NCBI GenBank assembly: GCA_004154925.1 | Contig: QJNS01000208.1 | Location: 62,001 to 126,000 of the forward strand | Source of the DNA: Monosporascus cannonballus | Lineage: Eukaryota > Ascomycota > Sordariomycetes > Xylariales | Direction: 5' to 3' | DNA: 64,000 nucleotides | Part shown: in pieces, positions 25,311 to 40,600 of the stretch | Numbering within the stretch: the stretch's first letter is position 1 | Layout of the letters: each line of letters starts with the position of its first letter | Program-made: the position numbers and the translations under genes | Notes under the pieces: model-generated | The model's database searches: none | Seen by the model: only the letters and a program-made list of their open reading frames with translations | Told to the model about the DNA's origin: nothing

Positions 25311-27422
25311 CGTTATAAGTTTTTATTTAATAATACCGTTAAATTTTAAGTAATATAGATTAATATTATATTTACTAGCAAATAGGCCGAATAACCCATT
25401 TATTAAATTATATTTTACCCGGATACTAAAATAAAATCCGAAAAAAGAGGAAAAGTTTTGCCTTTTTCGCGAAAAAGTGCTTCGACGACTGGGTACTATA
25501 AACGAACGCATTTTCCAGCTTAAAAAAACAACAATAATCTTATGACGTCTTTTTAATCCGCTTATAAGAAACTTAAAAAGAAAAAAAAACTTCCGAAACC
25601 GCAAAGCTCGTTCGAATAAACTAGGTTATTTAGCTAAATTTTATCAAAAAACCAAAATATATTCTTAAATTTTCTACATCAGAACTTTCCGACGGAATCT
25701 TAATTAAATTATAATTATTTTTAATTTAATATCGAACATATTTCGGGTATATTTTTATTCGGTTAATTACGTTTATTATATAAATCGAATTCTTAATCAG
25801 ATAATGTATCAGAAATATAATTATTTAATTTAAATCTGTTTTAAAAAATACGTTATTTTATTAATTGAACAACGAAATCTAAAGATAATACGAATCTATA
25901 GCGATTATAAATCATTCGAATAAATATTAATAAAAGCTTTCGGAATAATAAACGAAAAAAACAAAAGCCGAAATATAAATCAAATAATTACAATAAAAGA
26001 ACTTAATATCTAATTACGGCAATACAATAATTTAATTAACAATTAAGTTAAATTAAGGATAAAAATATTAATCACCAATTTTTTCGATAGCCTAAATAAA
26101 AAAGTACAAAAATATTTTTTTAAATTTAATTGACTTAATTGTTTATCGGATTTTATCGTTATAGCAATTAAGATTAATAATCGATAATATGCATAACGTA
26201 TTAAAGGCACCAGAAGAAAAAATAATAATAAATCCTAATATATAGCTAATATTCATACTTTTTGATATAATAACATTTTTTACGACAAAGAACTAGGATT
26301 TATGGAATTAAGAATTACTTATAGAAAAAACTGGAACCAAATTAAATATTATAATTGGAATAAAATAAGACATAAAGTATCGTAATTTAAAATACCTAGG
26401 AAACCCCGTTAAAATAATTAAAAACTAATACTTAAAAGATAAATTAAAAAAACCAAAAAGATAAAAACAAATTTATTAGTATAATTCAGCTTAAATATAT
26501 ACCAAATCCCCTATAACGAAAAATCCAAAAAGGAATAAGAAAAACCAAAAAGGTGGCTTAATAAATATCGCGAACATAATAAGAAATATTATATGGATAA
26601 TTACGTAAATACTAGAATTAAATAAAAAAGATTTATCCCGGAACCCTTAATTAATACAGCAAAATATACGCCATATATTGTCGACGACGAAAATATGCCC
26701 ATAACGAAAAATAAAAATAACACATTTATGTACGAATTACTTGTACATATTACGAAGGATTCGATTTTACATATTATACCGGAAATAATAAAAATAATAA
26801 ATAATGGTATTAATATTTCCGAACCATAGCCCTAGGAGATATTTAGCAATTAGCCAAAACAAAAAGCTAGCTCGAAAAAAAGGATTACCGATAAGAAAAC
26901 CTTTTTTATTATTATAAATAATATAATTACTAAATAAAGAAAAGTTATTTTAACGTATAGTAAAAAAACATTACTAGAAAATTATTACGGATTTTCATTT
27001 TCAGTTAATATTTATTATAAATTTTCACAAAAAAAAAGTTATCAAAAAACACGTTAATTTATAAAAGGTCACCGGAATAATATTTAAAATAACGCATTAT
27101 GGGATATAGTCGTAAACATAAGAAAATAATTTATTCGATAAAGAAAAGAATTATAACAAAATTAAAAATGATTAATAAAGTTCACAAGAATAATACGCCG
27201 GTAATAATAACAAATATAACAACTTAACGCGTTAAACGAAAAAACATATATAAAGTTCGACAAATTCAAACAAAAATTAAAAGAAAAAGGATACCTATAA
27301 AAAAGCTATAAAATAACAAAACATAAAAAAATTAAAAAAACTTCCGAAAAAGGCTTTAAACGCGATAATAAAAAACGTTAATAACTTTATCACTTTAGAT
27401 ATATAAATCGGAACGTATTAAT

Positions 27423-27820
27423 TGTTATGACCTAACGGTCTTGGCCTCTTTCCGGACGGACGGGCCCACGAAAAAGACAAAGTTCCGACCACTGCCAAGA
27501 TGTTACGTAACCAGCTCAAAGGTTTTAAGGTGCCAAGCACCTTGAACCCCTTAAGCCGGTAAAAAAGCTTAAAGGGCTCAAAGGGCTTAAGGGTTTAAAC
27601 CGCTTAAGCACCTTAAGCCAGAATAAAAATATATACGTTTATTATTTCCATAGTTTAGATAGTTTTAGTTTGTAATAATAATTCGTTATTTAAGATACTT
27701 TTGATATTACAAGACGTAATACTATTACCATATTTATTACGTAGATTCCTACGATATTTCTGTTAATATAAACCCGTACGATTAAGGTTTAATAATTAGT
27801 TAAACCTTTAGTTGGTTATA
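27423..27820 (+). repeat. R6 5' LTR (type A)
   Basis: It starts TGTTATGACC and ends GGTTATA. It is lightly mutated in U3. Confidence 0.92.
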
Positions 27821-28019
27821 CGTTATATACTTTTGTTCAGTAATACCGTAAAACTTTAAGCAATATTTAATATTGTTAAAATATCGACCAGTATTGAGAA
27901 ACCCTTTCCTTAATAATTTTAGGCTCGAATTCGAGAACTGGAAAAAAAGATCCGACAAATTAAGGTTATACCATTTGCCCAAGTCTTTGTTGCCCGCATA
28001 GAACCAAGAAAATCAGAAC

Positions 28020-31000
28020 TTTACGATAGGAACAGTAATCCGCCAATTTCTTTTATTTAAATGCTAATTTACTTTCGCTTTTTAAATTTTAACGATCCGG
28101 CGGATAAAGTCCTAGCAATAAAAGCATGCCTAACGGGAAATGTTATTAATTGGTTTGAACTTATTATAAGAAATTTCCTGGAAATAAAAATATCGAATAA
28201 AAAAAGTTTTAGTAATAAGTTTTTTTATTTTACATTAATTTCGAAAATAAGGTATGCAATAATTTCGGCAATTTAAATAAAAAACGATTTGCGACTTAGT
28301 AATTCCTATAACTTCGACAAAAAAGATCTGTATTTAAGTACGCCGTAATTTTCAAAAGCTTTGCGACTAAGGCCGGATAAAAAAATAATAAAGCCGATAT
28401 CTTTATCGATATATTATATAAAAAATTAAAGCATAATATACATAATAAAATTATTCGAATTAATTAATTAGTTGCCTTAAACCGATACCTTATAAAAATA
28501 ATTATGATTAATAATTAATAATTTGAAATACGGCAAATGAAAAAATGATAATATGCCTTACGATCGGGATATAATAAGCTTAATGAAGGGAAAAAACGAG
28601 ACGCACCTTTAATTTCTTACGGAACGGCGTTAGGATTTATGGAATTTGGCGTTACCCATAAATAAAACTAAAGCTAGATTAAATGCTTTAATTACGGCAA
28701 AGTAGAATATAAGGTTTACAAATACAAAAAACCTGAGAAGTTACGTTATAATAATTGAATATCTGTATCGGAGGAATAATCTAGAAATAATTAAGAAAAC
28801 GATAGCAAGGCCATTAACATAATCCAAGCTAAGTACGTATTAAATTTATAGCAAAAAGTCCAGTAAAGATTATCATAATAAAAGAATTCGACGAAAAATG
28901 CGAAAAACTTGAAAACTAACTTAATAAATATCGCAAATATAGTAAAAAGCATTATAGGACTAATTACGCGAATATCAGAAATAAACAGAAAAAGTATATC
29001 CAAAAAACCCTGATCGATACAGCAGATTACATACTATATATTGCCGACGACGAAAATATCCCGATTACGAAAAATAAAAATAATATATCTATATATAAAT
29101 TATTCGCATATATTACGAGGAATTCGATTTTCCAAATCCTACCGGAAATAATAAGGACAATAAATAATGGTATCGATATTTTCGAACCGTAGCCCCAGGA
29201 GATATCCAGCAGTTAGCGGAAATAAAAAGCTGGCCCGAAGAAAAATAATGCCCGCAAAAAAACCCTTTTTGTTACTATGGATAATATAATTACCAAACGA
29301 AAAAGAAATTAATCTAACGTACGGTAAAAAAGCACTATTGAAAGGTTATTACGGACCTTTATTTTTAGTTAGTATTTATTATAAATCCTTAGAAAAAAGG
29401 TTACTAAAAAAGAAATACGTAAATTTATAGTACATTTTTAAAACGATAATTAAAATAACATATAATAAGATACAGTTGCAAACATAAGAAAATAATTTAT
29501 TTAATACTGAAACAAATTACAATAAAATTAAGAATAATTAATATAATTCGAAGGAATAATACGCCGGTAATAACGATGAATATAATAACTTAACGCGTTA
29601 AATAAAAAAATATAAATAAAGCTTAATATATTCGAATAAAAGTTAAAAAAAGATTACTTATAAGAAAGCTGCAAAATAACGAAACCTAAAGAAATTATAA
29701 AAAATCCCCAAAAGAGGCTTTAAACGCGACGAAAGAAAACGTTAATAGCTCTATTACTTTGTAAATACGAATCGGAACATATTGGTATACCGCAATATTA
29801 AATTACGGAACTTTAGGTGGAAATTATATTGTATCAGATATAATTAATAAATTGAAATTATTATGGAAATATAAATTAAAACCTTATATAGCGATAAATG
29901 CCGAAAATTAGAAATTCGCTTACGATAACGGAAAAATCATATGCAAAATTAATTACTTCGAGAATATTGTACAAGGACGATACCTAATAATTAATTTCAA
30001 TATCGTTTTATTCGGGAATTATAATATAATATTAAGATTATTATATATACGTTAGTACGGAATTTTAATAAATGGAAAAATTAGCTAAATAAGGTTTGCT
30101 TTATTTTTTGTTAATAAACAAAAAAAAATCAAAATTTTAACATTTAATAGATAATAACGACAGGTATAAGCATAAAAATACGACAAAAACTTTATTACCC
30201 AAAGGGATAAAATATAAGAAAAAAACGGATATCAAAAAAATATAACGTATTATTATTATTATAAAAACGGAATTAAAGCAATTAAATAATGATTTAAAAA
30301 AATAAAAATAATAACCCCAGAACATTAAAAAATCTAATTAATATATTACTATAATATTATAAATACAAATAGCTGTTTAAAAAGGAATTCGATACGAAAT
30401 TACTAAAATACAGTAAATAAAATTACGAAATAACTTTTACGGAAAGATCTTTAACGAAATTTTATTTTATTTATAACTTTAACGGAAACGAATTACGCAT
30501 TTTCAGAAAATACTTAAAAAATCGGCTATAAAAATTTGATTTGACTTTCGAAATTACCAGCAGAATATCCGATATTTTTCGTACCAAAACAATGGAAAAT
30601 TACGATTTATAATTAACTATCGACAACTAAACGATATTTTTATTAAAAATCAAACATTATTGCCCTTAATTACGGAATTAAATAATATATAACATTCGAT
30701 TTTAGAAATAAATATAACCTTATGAAAATTAAAAAAGGATATAAATAAAAAATATGTTTTAAAACGAAATACGGATTATTTAAGTTTTTAATTATATTAA
30801 TAAAACTTACGAACGTACTAATAATTTTCTAACGGATGGTAAATTATGCATTACGAAAATACCTGGATATTTTCGTTTTTTGCTATCTCGACGACATTTT
30901 CATTTTCTTAAAAACGGAAAAAGTATATGCAAAATACGTTTATAAGGTTTTTCAAACTTTATAGGACATAAAATTACTTGTTAATACAAAAAAACTAGTT

Positions 31001-33115
31001 CTATAAGCAAAAAGTGGAATATTTAGAACATATTATCACCTTAAACATATCAAGATAAACCCTAAGAAAATTGCTGTAATTACAAAATGGCAAACGCCAA
31101 CAATAGTTAAGGAAATATAGGTATTCCTTAAATTCGCCAACTACTACAGAAAATTCATTCGAAACTTTAGTAAAATAACCATACCCTTAATAAACCTTAC
31201 GAAAAAAAAAGTTCAAATAAACGCCAGATACAAAAAAACATTTCAGGATATTAAGAATACGATTACTAGCGGGCTAATATTAATCATATATAATCTAAAT
31301 TGCCCCGTTAAATTAAAAACCGATATTTCGGATTACGCATTAGACGTAATAATCGGATAACGAAATAATTAACGCGAATTGTACCTTATTATATTTTTTT
31401 CGTACAAATTAAAAAAAGCCGAATTTAATTACGGCATTTCAGATAAAAGATATATGGCCATTATTATAGTATTCCGAGTATTTAGGCATTTCCTAAAAGG
31501 AAATTTATACCAGATTAAGGTTTATATACATTATTAAGATTTTACCCGATTTATTACGATTAAGAAACTTATAAAACGATAATTAAAATCTGCGAAAAAA
31601 TTGAAGAATTTCGACTTCGTTATTATCCATAAAAAAGGCTTAAAAATAACAAAACAAATACCTTAAATAAACGACTAAACCTTAAAAAAATTAGTCAAAA
31701 TTAGTTACATAATTTTCGATATTATTACAAAAAGATATTTACGCTTAAGACAAATTACGATAATTCGGGCAATACCTTTGGATATATATTAAAGGATTTA
31801 GTAATATAAAGATAGCGTCTTAAAGGACCAAAAAAAACAAGATGCAAATTTCCAAAAAATACCACAAAGATTTAATACGAAAAATATACGAATATTAATT
31901 ATACGGATATCTAGGAATTTATAAAACTTTAAAACGGTTTTAACGTATATATTCATTCCTTAAAATAAAATTAACGATATAAAAAATTATAGGGCAATAC
32001 AATATTTGCGTTAAAGCAAAGATTCGACGATACAAACTATACGAAAAATTACAGCCATTTTTAATCGCAAAGTAACCATAATATTTAATTACATTTAATT
32101 TTATTATTAAACTTTTTATATCAAAAGGTTTAATTACGAAAATACATTATAACAGTATTTTCGTAATAATTAACCGATTTACGAAATTTTCTTATTTTTT
32201 ATTATATTACGAAAATACAAATATCGAATAAATAATATATATTGTTTTTAAATATATTTTTAACATATACGAATTACTTCTAAAAATTATTTTAAATAAC
32301 AAATCAATATTCGTATTTAAATTGTGGCAAAACCTACTAATATAAATCGGCCTAAATTATAAATTATTTAACGCATTTAAACCTTAAATAGAAAAATAAA
32401 CGGAGCCAATAAATATAATTTTAAACACTTATTTATAATATTATATCAATTATAAATAAAATAATTAAGTTAAAGAATTACTAATGGCATAATTAATTTA
32501 TAATAATAAATATTACGAAAATATCAAAATAATATTTACGAACTTAAATTGTATTTTTATATTAAAAATTTATAAAGAAATACGCGGTAACGGTTTAATT
32601 AATATCAAAATAATCTTTATAATAAAATAATTACGATAATTATATTAGAAAAATAAAAACGCAATTACACTTCGTACGAAATTAAATAAATAAGTATTGT
32701 AACTAGAAAGAATTAAAAAAATTAAGTTTCAAAAAAAAATTTTCCGTATTACAAAAAGTATTTAAACAAAAAAACCTAATAAAAAGTTCGATTTTAAATA
32801 TATCGGTCCATAGAAAATCACCAGAAAATGTCAAAAATAATTATTAATTAAAACCTTTACTAAAAGTTATAGTCTATTTATATTTTCATATTTCTTTATT
32901 TAGATTAATAGAAAATATAATTAAGATATATACGGTATACGACGATATAAAAGTAGAAAATAAATAAGTATACAAAATAAAAAAGATTTTCGATATACGA
33001 AAACAAAACAGACTCACTTAATATTTGATTAAATAAAAAAAATACCCGGATATCGAAAATACCTGGAATTTTACCAAGAACTTTATTGGTATTTAACACT
33101 TATTAAAAAAGTTTT
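28020..33115 (+). pseudogene. R6 gag-pol, RIP-inactivated
   Basis: Gag begins in the true frame with a 71-codon open run at 28061-28276 (YFRFLNFNDPADK, then GNVINWFE), typical of gypsy capsid. The knuckle at about 28684-28725 keeps its first Cys, with Tyr at the second. Protease follows near 29805. RT keeps CYLDD (YLDD 30884-30895). RNase H, integrase and a chromodomain with LIK and ENTWNF-like remnants reach 33115. Stops from CAA and TGG codons break every domain. Confidence 0.85.
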
Positions 33116-33124
33116 ATCAATAAT

Positions 33125-33645
33125 AATAAACGCGTCCTAATTAATAATTAACTAATTAATAGCCGAAATATCGGGCCATTCGGCCGTAATTTGCGTAAAC
33201 GTAATAACCTTAACGGCGGCCTCCAATTGTTCCTACTTTTTTTTAGCCGTTCGAATTTTTCCATAGCTTCCGTACCTTTAATACCTTAACGAAATATTTC
33301 GATATTACGATAACGGAATAACCGCCTTTATTTTTGCAAGCGGTCCCGCTTATTAGCAGCTGTTCGCAATACTTTACGAATTTACTCCTTCTTACGTTCC
33401 AAACGATCTTTTTTATCTAGAAATTTTTGATATTCAATTTCGAAAGGGCCGAAAACATTATAAGGACCACCGTAATAAATATAGCGCGCACATTTTAGGG
33501 AATTCCGAATAACTTTGTATTTTATACCCTCCGTTTTATAACGGGAAAAAAAGGGCATTTTAAAACTAAAACATTAAATATATTTTGAAAAAATAAAAAC
33601 GTTAGCGCGCTTACGAAAACGAAATTTTTCCACGCGATCCGACAT
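33125..33645 (-). pseudogene. R6 antisense accessory frame (Zn2Cys6-like spacing)
   Basis: It lies opposite to gag-pol. ATG is intact (33643-33645), opening MSDRVEKFRFRKRANV. Codon 52 is Cys (33490-33492); codons 36, 43, 55 and 62 read Tyr, and codon 33 reads Phe. After the last position comes NVFGPFEIEYQKFLDKK, then a charged, leucine-periodic region of about 60 residues (RLERKKE, IRKVLRTAANKRDRLQK) and a tail with LEAA, then TAEWPDIS. In-frame TAA codons (first at codon 24) and one frame slip near 33250 break it. This is the clearest copy for the C-terminal half. A coiled-coil partner or dimer region is inferred. Confidence 0.65.
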
Positions 33646-33733
33646 AATGGATATAAAAAAAAAGTTACGTACCGGAACTAACAAACAAATAATTTGATCT
33701 TTAAGGATAAAAATCCTGGGAAGGGGGAAATCG

Positions 33734-34130
33734 TATTATAACCTAACAGTTTTGGCCTTTTTCCAGACGAACGGGCCTACGAAAAAGATAAAGCTCTAAC
33801 CACCGCCAAGATATTACGTAACCAGCTTAAAGGTTTTAAGATGCCAAGCACTTTAAGTCTTTTAAGCCAGCAAAAAAGCTCAAAAGATTTAAAGGGCTTA
33901 AGGGTTTAAGCCGTTTAATACCTTAAGCCAGAATAAGGATATATACGTTCATTATTTCCATAGTTTAGATAGCTTTAGTTTATAATAACAAGTCGTTACT
34001 TAAGATACCCTTGGTATTACGAGATGTAATACAATTACTATATCTATTGCTTAGATTCCTACGATACTCCTGCTAACATAAACCCGTACGACTAAGGTTT
34101 AATAGTTGGTTAAACCTCTAGCTCGTCACA
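33734..34130 (+). repeat. R6 3' LTR (type A)
   Basis: It is preceded by the polypurine tract GGGAAGGGGGAAATCG and ends CTCGTCACA. U5 is nearly unmutated. Confidence 0.93.
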
Positions 34131-37088
34131 TTAATATACCGCAATAGAAAATTACGGAGCTTTAGGCGAGAGTTACATTATATTAAATCTGGCGAATAAA
34201 TTTAAATTACCATAAAATATAAGTTAAAACCGTATATAACGACAAATACCGAAGGTTAAGAATTTGCTTACAGTAATAAAAAGAATTATCCGCGAAATTA
34301 ATTATTTCGGGATTTTTATTTAAAAACGGTACCAAATAATTATTGTCGATATCGTTTTATTTGAGAATTATGATATAATTTTAGGATTATTATAAATACG
34401 TTAATCCGGAATTTTCATTAATAAATAATTTAATTAAATAAAATTACCCTTATATCCTATTAACGGACAAAAAAAGAAAGAATTAAGATCTTGACATTCG
34501 ATCGATAATGGCGACGAGTATAAGCATAAGAATTCGACAAAAACCTCATTATCTAAAAAGATAAAATACAAAAGAAAAAACGGATATCAAAAAAATACGA
34601 CATATCGTTATTATTATCAAAACAAACTTAAGACAACTAAATAACGATTTAAAATAATAATAGCTTGAAGGATTAAAGGATTTAATTAATATATTACTAT
34701 AATGCTACAGATATAAGCAGTTTTTCAAAAAGGAAATTAATATGACAATATTAGAATATAAAGAATAAAATTATAAAATAATCTTTAAAAAAGAGTTTTC
34801 GACGAAGTTTTACCCTATTTATAACCTTAACGGAAACAAATTACGTACTTTCAGAAAATACCTGGAAAATCGGTTACAACAAAGATGGATTCGTCTTTCG
34901 AAATTACCAACAAAATACCTTTTATATTTCGTACCAAAAAAAACGAGAAAGTGCGACTTATAATTAATTATCGATAATTAAAAGATATCATTATTAAAAA
35001 TCGAATATTATTACCTTTAATTACGCAAATAAAAAACCGATTTTACAGAACCACATAATTTACCGTATTTAATTTTAAAAACAGACATAACCTTGTTAAA
35101 ATTAAAATAAAATACGAATAAAAAACAATTTTTAAAACGAAATACGAATTATTTAAATATTTGGTTATATTAATAGGATTTACGTACGTAGTAGCAATTT
35201 TCTAACAGATAATAAATTATTTATTACGAAAATATCTCGATATTTCCTCGTTTATTATCTCGACGACATTTTCATTCTTTTCGAAACAAAAAGAACATAC
35301 GTAAAATACGTTTATAAAGTTTTTAAATTTTACAAAACGTAAGGTTATTTACTAATGCGAAAAAACCTTTATTATATAAATGAAAAATAAAATATAAAAA
35401 CCATATTATTATCCCAAGATATATTAAGATCAATTTTAAGAAATTTATCATAATTATAAAATAATAAATGCTAACAATAATTGAAGGAATATGGGCATTT
35501 TTTGCATTCGCCAATTACTATAGAAAATTTATTCGAAACTTTAGCAAAATAATTATACCTTTAACGAATCTTACGAAAAAGAAAAGTTTAAATAAATGCT
35601 AAATACGGAAAAAGTATTTTAAGATATCAAAAATACAATTATCAACAAGCCAGTATTAATTACGTACAATTTAAACCGGCTCGCGAAACTATAAATTAAT
35701 ATTTCGGATTATATATTAAAGATAATAATCGGATAATAAAATAATTAAGGCAAATTATACCTTATTATATTCTTTTCGTACAAATAGAAAAAAACCGAAT
35801 TTAATTCTGGTATTCCAAAAGTTTAGGCATTTTCTAAAAGAAAACTTATACCGGGTCAAAGTTTATACGGATTATCAAAATCTTACCCGATTTATTACGA
35901 TCAAAAGGCTTATAAAACGATAATTAAAATACGCGGAAAAATTGGCGAATTTCGATTTCGTTATTATCTACAAAGAAAGCTTCAAAAACGGCAAAGCAAA
36001 TACCTTAAGCAAACGACCAAACTTCGAAAAAAAATTAGTTAAAGTTAGTTGTATAATTTTCGATATTATTATAAAAAAGTATTTACGCTTACGACAAATT
36101 ATGTCAATTCGAGCAGTACCTTTCGATATGTATTAGAAAATCTAGCAGTATAACGACGGTTTTCTAGAAAACTAAAAAAGGAACAAAATACAAATTCCAA
36201 AAAAATATCGGAAAAGTCTAATACGAAAAATATATAAATATCAGTTATACGGATATCTAGGGATTTATAAAACTTTAAAACAGCTTTAACGTATATATTC
36301 ATTTTTTAGAATAAAGTTAACGGTATAAAATATCATATAGTGATAGAATATTTACGCTAAAATAAAAACTTAACAATATAAACCATATGGAGAATTACAG
36401 TTATTACCAATCGTAAAACGATTATGATATTTAATTGTATTCAACTTTATTACGAAACTTCTTATATTAAAAATTCCAGTTATAGAAATATATTACGATA
36501 GCATTTTCGTAATCGTCGACCGATTTACGAAATTCTCCTATTTTATATTATATTGTAAGAATACAGACGCCGAACAAATCGCATATATTCTTTTAGATGT
36601 ATTTTTAACATATACGAATCATTAATAAAAATCGTTTTAAATAAAAATTCGATATTTATATCTAAGTTTTAACAAAGTCTAATAATATAAATCGGTTTAA
36701 ATTATAAATTATTTAACGTTTTTAAACTTTAGATAAATAAATACATAAAACGAATAAATTCAATTTTAAATATTTACTTACGATATTATATTAATTACGA
36801 ATAAAATAATTAAATTAAGAAACTCTTAATCGTATAATTAGTTTATAATACTAATTATTATAAAAATATTAAAATAATATTAATAAATGCATTTTTTGGT
36901 TTTATATCAAATATTTATAATAAAATATACGAGAATGATTTAATTAATATTAAAATAATCTTTACATTAAAACAATTACAATAATAACATTAAAAAATAA
37001 AAACGGAACTACAATTCGTACGAAATTAAATAAATAAATATTATAATTAAAAAAGGGTAAAAAAATTGATTTTAGAAAAAGGGGAAAT

Positions 37089-37483
37089 TGTTATAACCTA
37101 ACGGTCTTGGCTTCTTTTCAGACGGTCGGAACCACGAAAAGGTCAGTTCCGACCCAAGTCAAGACGTCACGTAACTGGCTCAAAGGTCTGAAGGCGCCAA
37201 ACACCTTAAGCCCTTTAAGCTAGCAGGAAAACTTAAAAGGCTTAACGGGCTTAAGGGTTTAAGCCGCTTAAGTACCTTAAGCCAAAATAAGGATATATAT
37301 GCGTATTATTCCATAATTTAAATAATTTTAGCTTATAATATAATATCGTTATTTAAGGCACCTTTAATAATACGAGACATAATACGTTATTATATTTATT
37401 ACTTAAATTCCCATAATACTTTTATTAATATAAACCTGTCGACTTAACGTTTAATAATTTATTAAATTATTTATTTCGTTATA
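37089..37483 (+). repeat. R7 5' LTR (type A)
   Basis: It starts TGTTATAACC and ends CGTTATA. U3 is mildly, and U5 strongly, AT-converted. Confidence 0.92.
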
Positions 37484-37699
37484 CGTTCTAAGTTTTTATT
37501 TAATAATACCGTTAAACTTTAAGCAATATTTAATACTGTTAAAATATCGACTAACGTTTAGGGAACCTTTATTTAGCAATTTTAGGTTCGAATTCGGGAA
37601 CTGGAAAAAGAAATTCGATAAATTAAGGTTACGTTACTTGTTTAACCTTTTTTTGCCCGCATAAAACCTAAAAAGCCGAAGCTTTATAATAAAAAAAAT

Positions 37700-40600
37700 A
37701 ACCCTTAAACCTTTTTAATTTAAGTACAAATTTACCTTCGCTTTTTAAATCTTAATAACTTAACGGATCAGGTTTTAACAATAAAAATATATCTAATACA
37801 AAATACGGTTAATTAATTTAAGCCTATTATAAGAAATTTCCTGAAAATAAAAGAATTAGATAAGGAAAATTTTATTAATAAGATCTTTTTAATTTATATG
37901 AATTTCGAAAATAAAATACGTAATAATTTCGGCAATCCGGATAAAAAACGATTTATAACTTAATAATTCCTGAAATTTCGACAAAAGAAATTTATATCCA
38001 AATACGCCGTAATTTTCAAAAGTTTTACGGCTAACATAAGATAAAGAAATAATAAAGCCGATATATTTATTAACATATTTTATAAAGGGTTAAAAATAAT
38101 ATAAAAAATAAGATTATTCGGATTAAGAAATTAATTATTCTAAACCGGTATATTATAACAATAATTAAAATTAATAATCGATAATTTGAAAAACAATAGA
38201 AAAAAAAAGATAATATGCCTTATATTCGGGATATAAGTTTAACTAAAGAAAAAAACGAAACGTACCTTTTATTTCTTACGGAACGGCGCTAGGACCTATA
38301 GAACTTAGCGTTACTTATAAATAAGATTAAAGCCAGATTAATGTTTTAATTGTGGCAAAATAGGCTTTAAAGTTTACAAATATAAAAAGCCCAAAAAGTT
38401 ACGATAAGATAACTGGATTCTTATACCGGAGGAATAATTTAGAAATATTTAAGGAAATAATAGCAAAGTTATTAACATAATCTAAGCTAAGTACATATTA
38501 GGTTTACGGCAAAAAATCTAATAAGGATTATTTCGATAAAAAGTTCGACGAAAGATACGAAAAACCGGAAAGCTAGCTTAACAGGTATTGCGAATATAGC
38601 AAAAAGCGTTATAAGAATAATTACGCAAATATTAGAATTAAACAGAAAAATTTTATTCCGGAAATCTTGATCGATATAGCAAAATGTACGTTATATACTG
38701 TCGACGACGAGAATATCCCGATTACGAAAAATAAAAATAATATATCCATATATAACTTATTTCCATATATTACGAAAAATTCGATTTTTCAAATCTTACC
38801 GGAAATAATAAAAACGATAAGTAATAATATCGATATTTTCGAACCATAGCTTTAAAAAATATTTGATAATTAGCTAAAATAAAAAGCCGGCTTAAAAAAA
38901 AGGAATACCCGGAAAAAAACCTTTTTTATTATTATGGAAAATATAATTATTAAACGAAAAAGGAGTTAATCTAGCGTATGGTTAAGAAATACTGTTAAAA
39001 AGCTATTACGGACTTTTATTTTTAGTTAGTATTTATTACAGATCTTTAGGAAAAAAAGTTATTAAAGAAAAAATGCGTTGATTTACAGAATATCTTTAGA
39101 ATAATAATTAGGATAACGTATAATAGGATGCAATTATAAATATAAAAGAATAATTTATTCGATAAAGAAAAAAACTATAAAAATATTAAGAGTAATTAAT
39201 ATGGCTTAAAGAAATAATATGCTAATAATGATGATAAATATAGCAACTTTACGCATTAAATAAAAAAATACAAATAAGACTTGATAAATTCGAATAAGAA
39301 TTAAAAAAAAAAGTTACCTATAAAAAAGCCGCAAAATAACGAAAATTAAAAAAATTAAAAGGAATTCCCAAAAAAGGCTTTAAACGTAATAATGAGGAAC
39401 GTTAACGACTTTATTATTTTAGATATACGAATTGCAACATATTAATATGTTGTAATAATGAATTACGGAGCTTTAGGCGGAAATTATATTATACCGAATA
39501 TAGTAAATAAGTTCAAATTGCTATGGAAATATAAATTAAAACTTTATATAGCGATAAATACCGAAAATCAGGAATTTGCTTATAATAACGGCAAAGTTAT
39601 ACGCGAAATTAATTACTTTAAGCTTTTTATTAAAGGATAATACCAAATAATTAATTTCGATATCGTTTTATTCGGGAATTACGATATAATCTTAGGATTA
39701 CTATAAATACGTTAATACAGAATTTTAATTAACGAAAAAATTAATTAAATAAAGTATATTTTATTCTTTATTAATAAATAAAAAAATTAAGATCTTAATA
39801 TTCGATCGATATTAACGACAAATACAGGCATAAGGACGTGATAAATACCTTATTACCTAAAGAAACAAAATATAAAAAAAGGGGTATTAAAGAAAAATAT
39901 AATATATCTTTATTATTATTGAAGCAGAATTAAAGCAATTAAATAACAATTTAAAACAAAAAGAATAATAACCTTAAAAATTAGAAAATCTAATTAATAT
40001 GTTACTATAATATTACAAATACGAATAGCTTTTCAAAAGGGAATTCGACATAAAGTTATTAAAATATAACGAATAGGATTACGAAATAATCCTAAAAAAA
40101 AATTTCGATAAAATTTTACTTTATTTATAATTTTAACGGAAACGAATTACGTATTTTCAAAAAATACCTGGAAAATCGGTTACAAAAAAGATAGATTTAA
40201 CTTTCGAAATTATTAATAAGATATCAGATATTGTTCGTATCAAAAAAACGGAAAATTACGACTTATAGTTAATTATCGGCAATTGAACGATATCATGATT
40301 AAAAATCGAATATTACTACCCTTAATTACGGAAATAAAAAACCAATTTTACGGAATTAAATGGTTTATAATGTTCGATCTTAAAAATAAATATAATCTTA
40401 TTAGGATTATGAAAGAATACGAATAAAAAATAATCTTTAAAACGAAATATGAATTATTTAAATATTTGGTTATATTAATAAGATTTATAAACGTATTAAC
40501 AACTTTTTAACGAATGGCTGATTACGTATTACGAAAATATTTTGATATTTTTGTTATTTGCTATCTCGACGACATTCTTATTTTTTCGGAAATAAAAAAA

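Larger units (their letters stand above)
27423..34130 (+). mobile_element. R6: full-length Ty3/gypsy chromovirus inside R5
   Basis: It has LTRs at 27423-27820 and 33734-34130 and a perfect TSD TTAAT (27418-27422, 34131-34135). It totals 6708 bp and is inserted in the R5 protease region in the same orientation. Its 3' end is among the least mutated sequences of the nest. Confidence 0.95.

Noticed and set aside
25323..25604. 93-codon minus-strand open frame at the start of R5
   Set aside because: It is antisense to the leader/gag of R5 and not conserved as an open frame in R2, R6 or R7.
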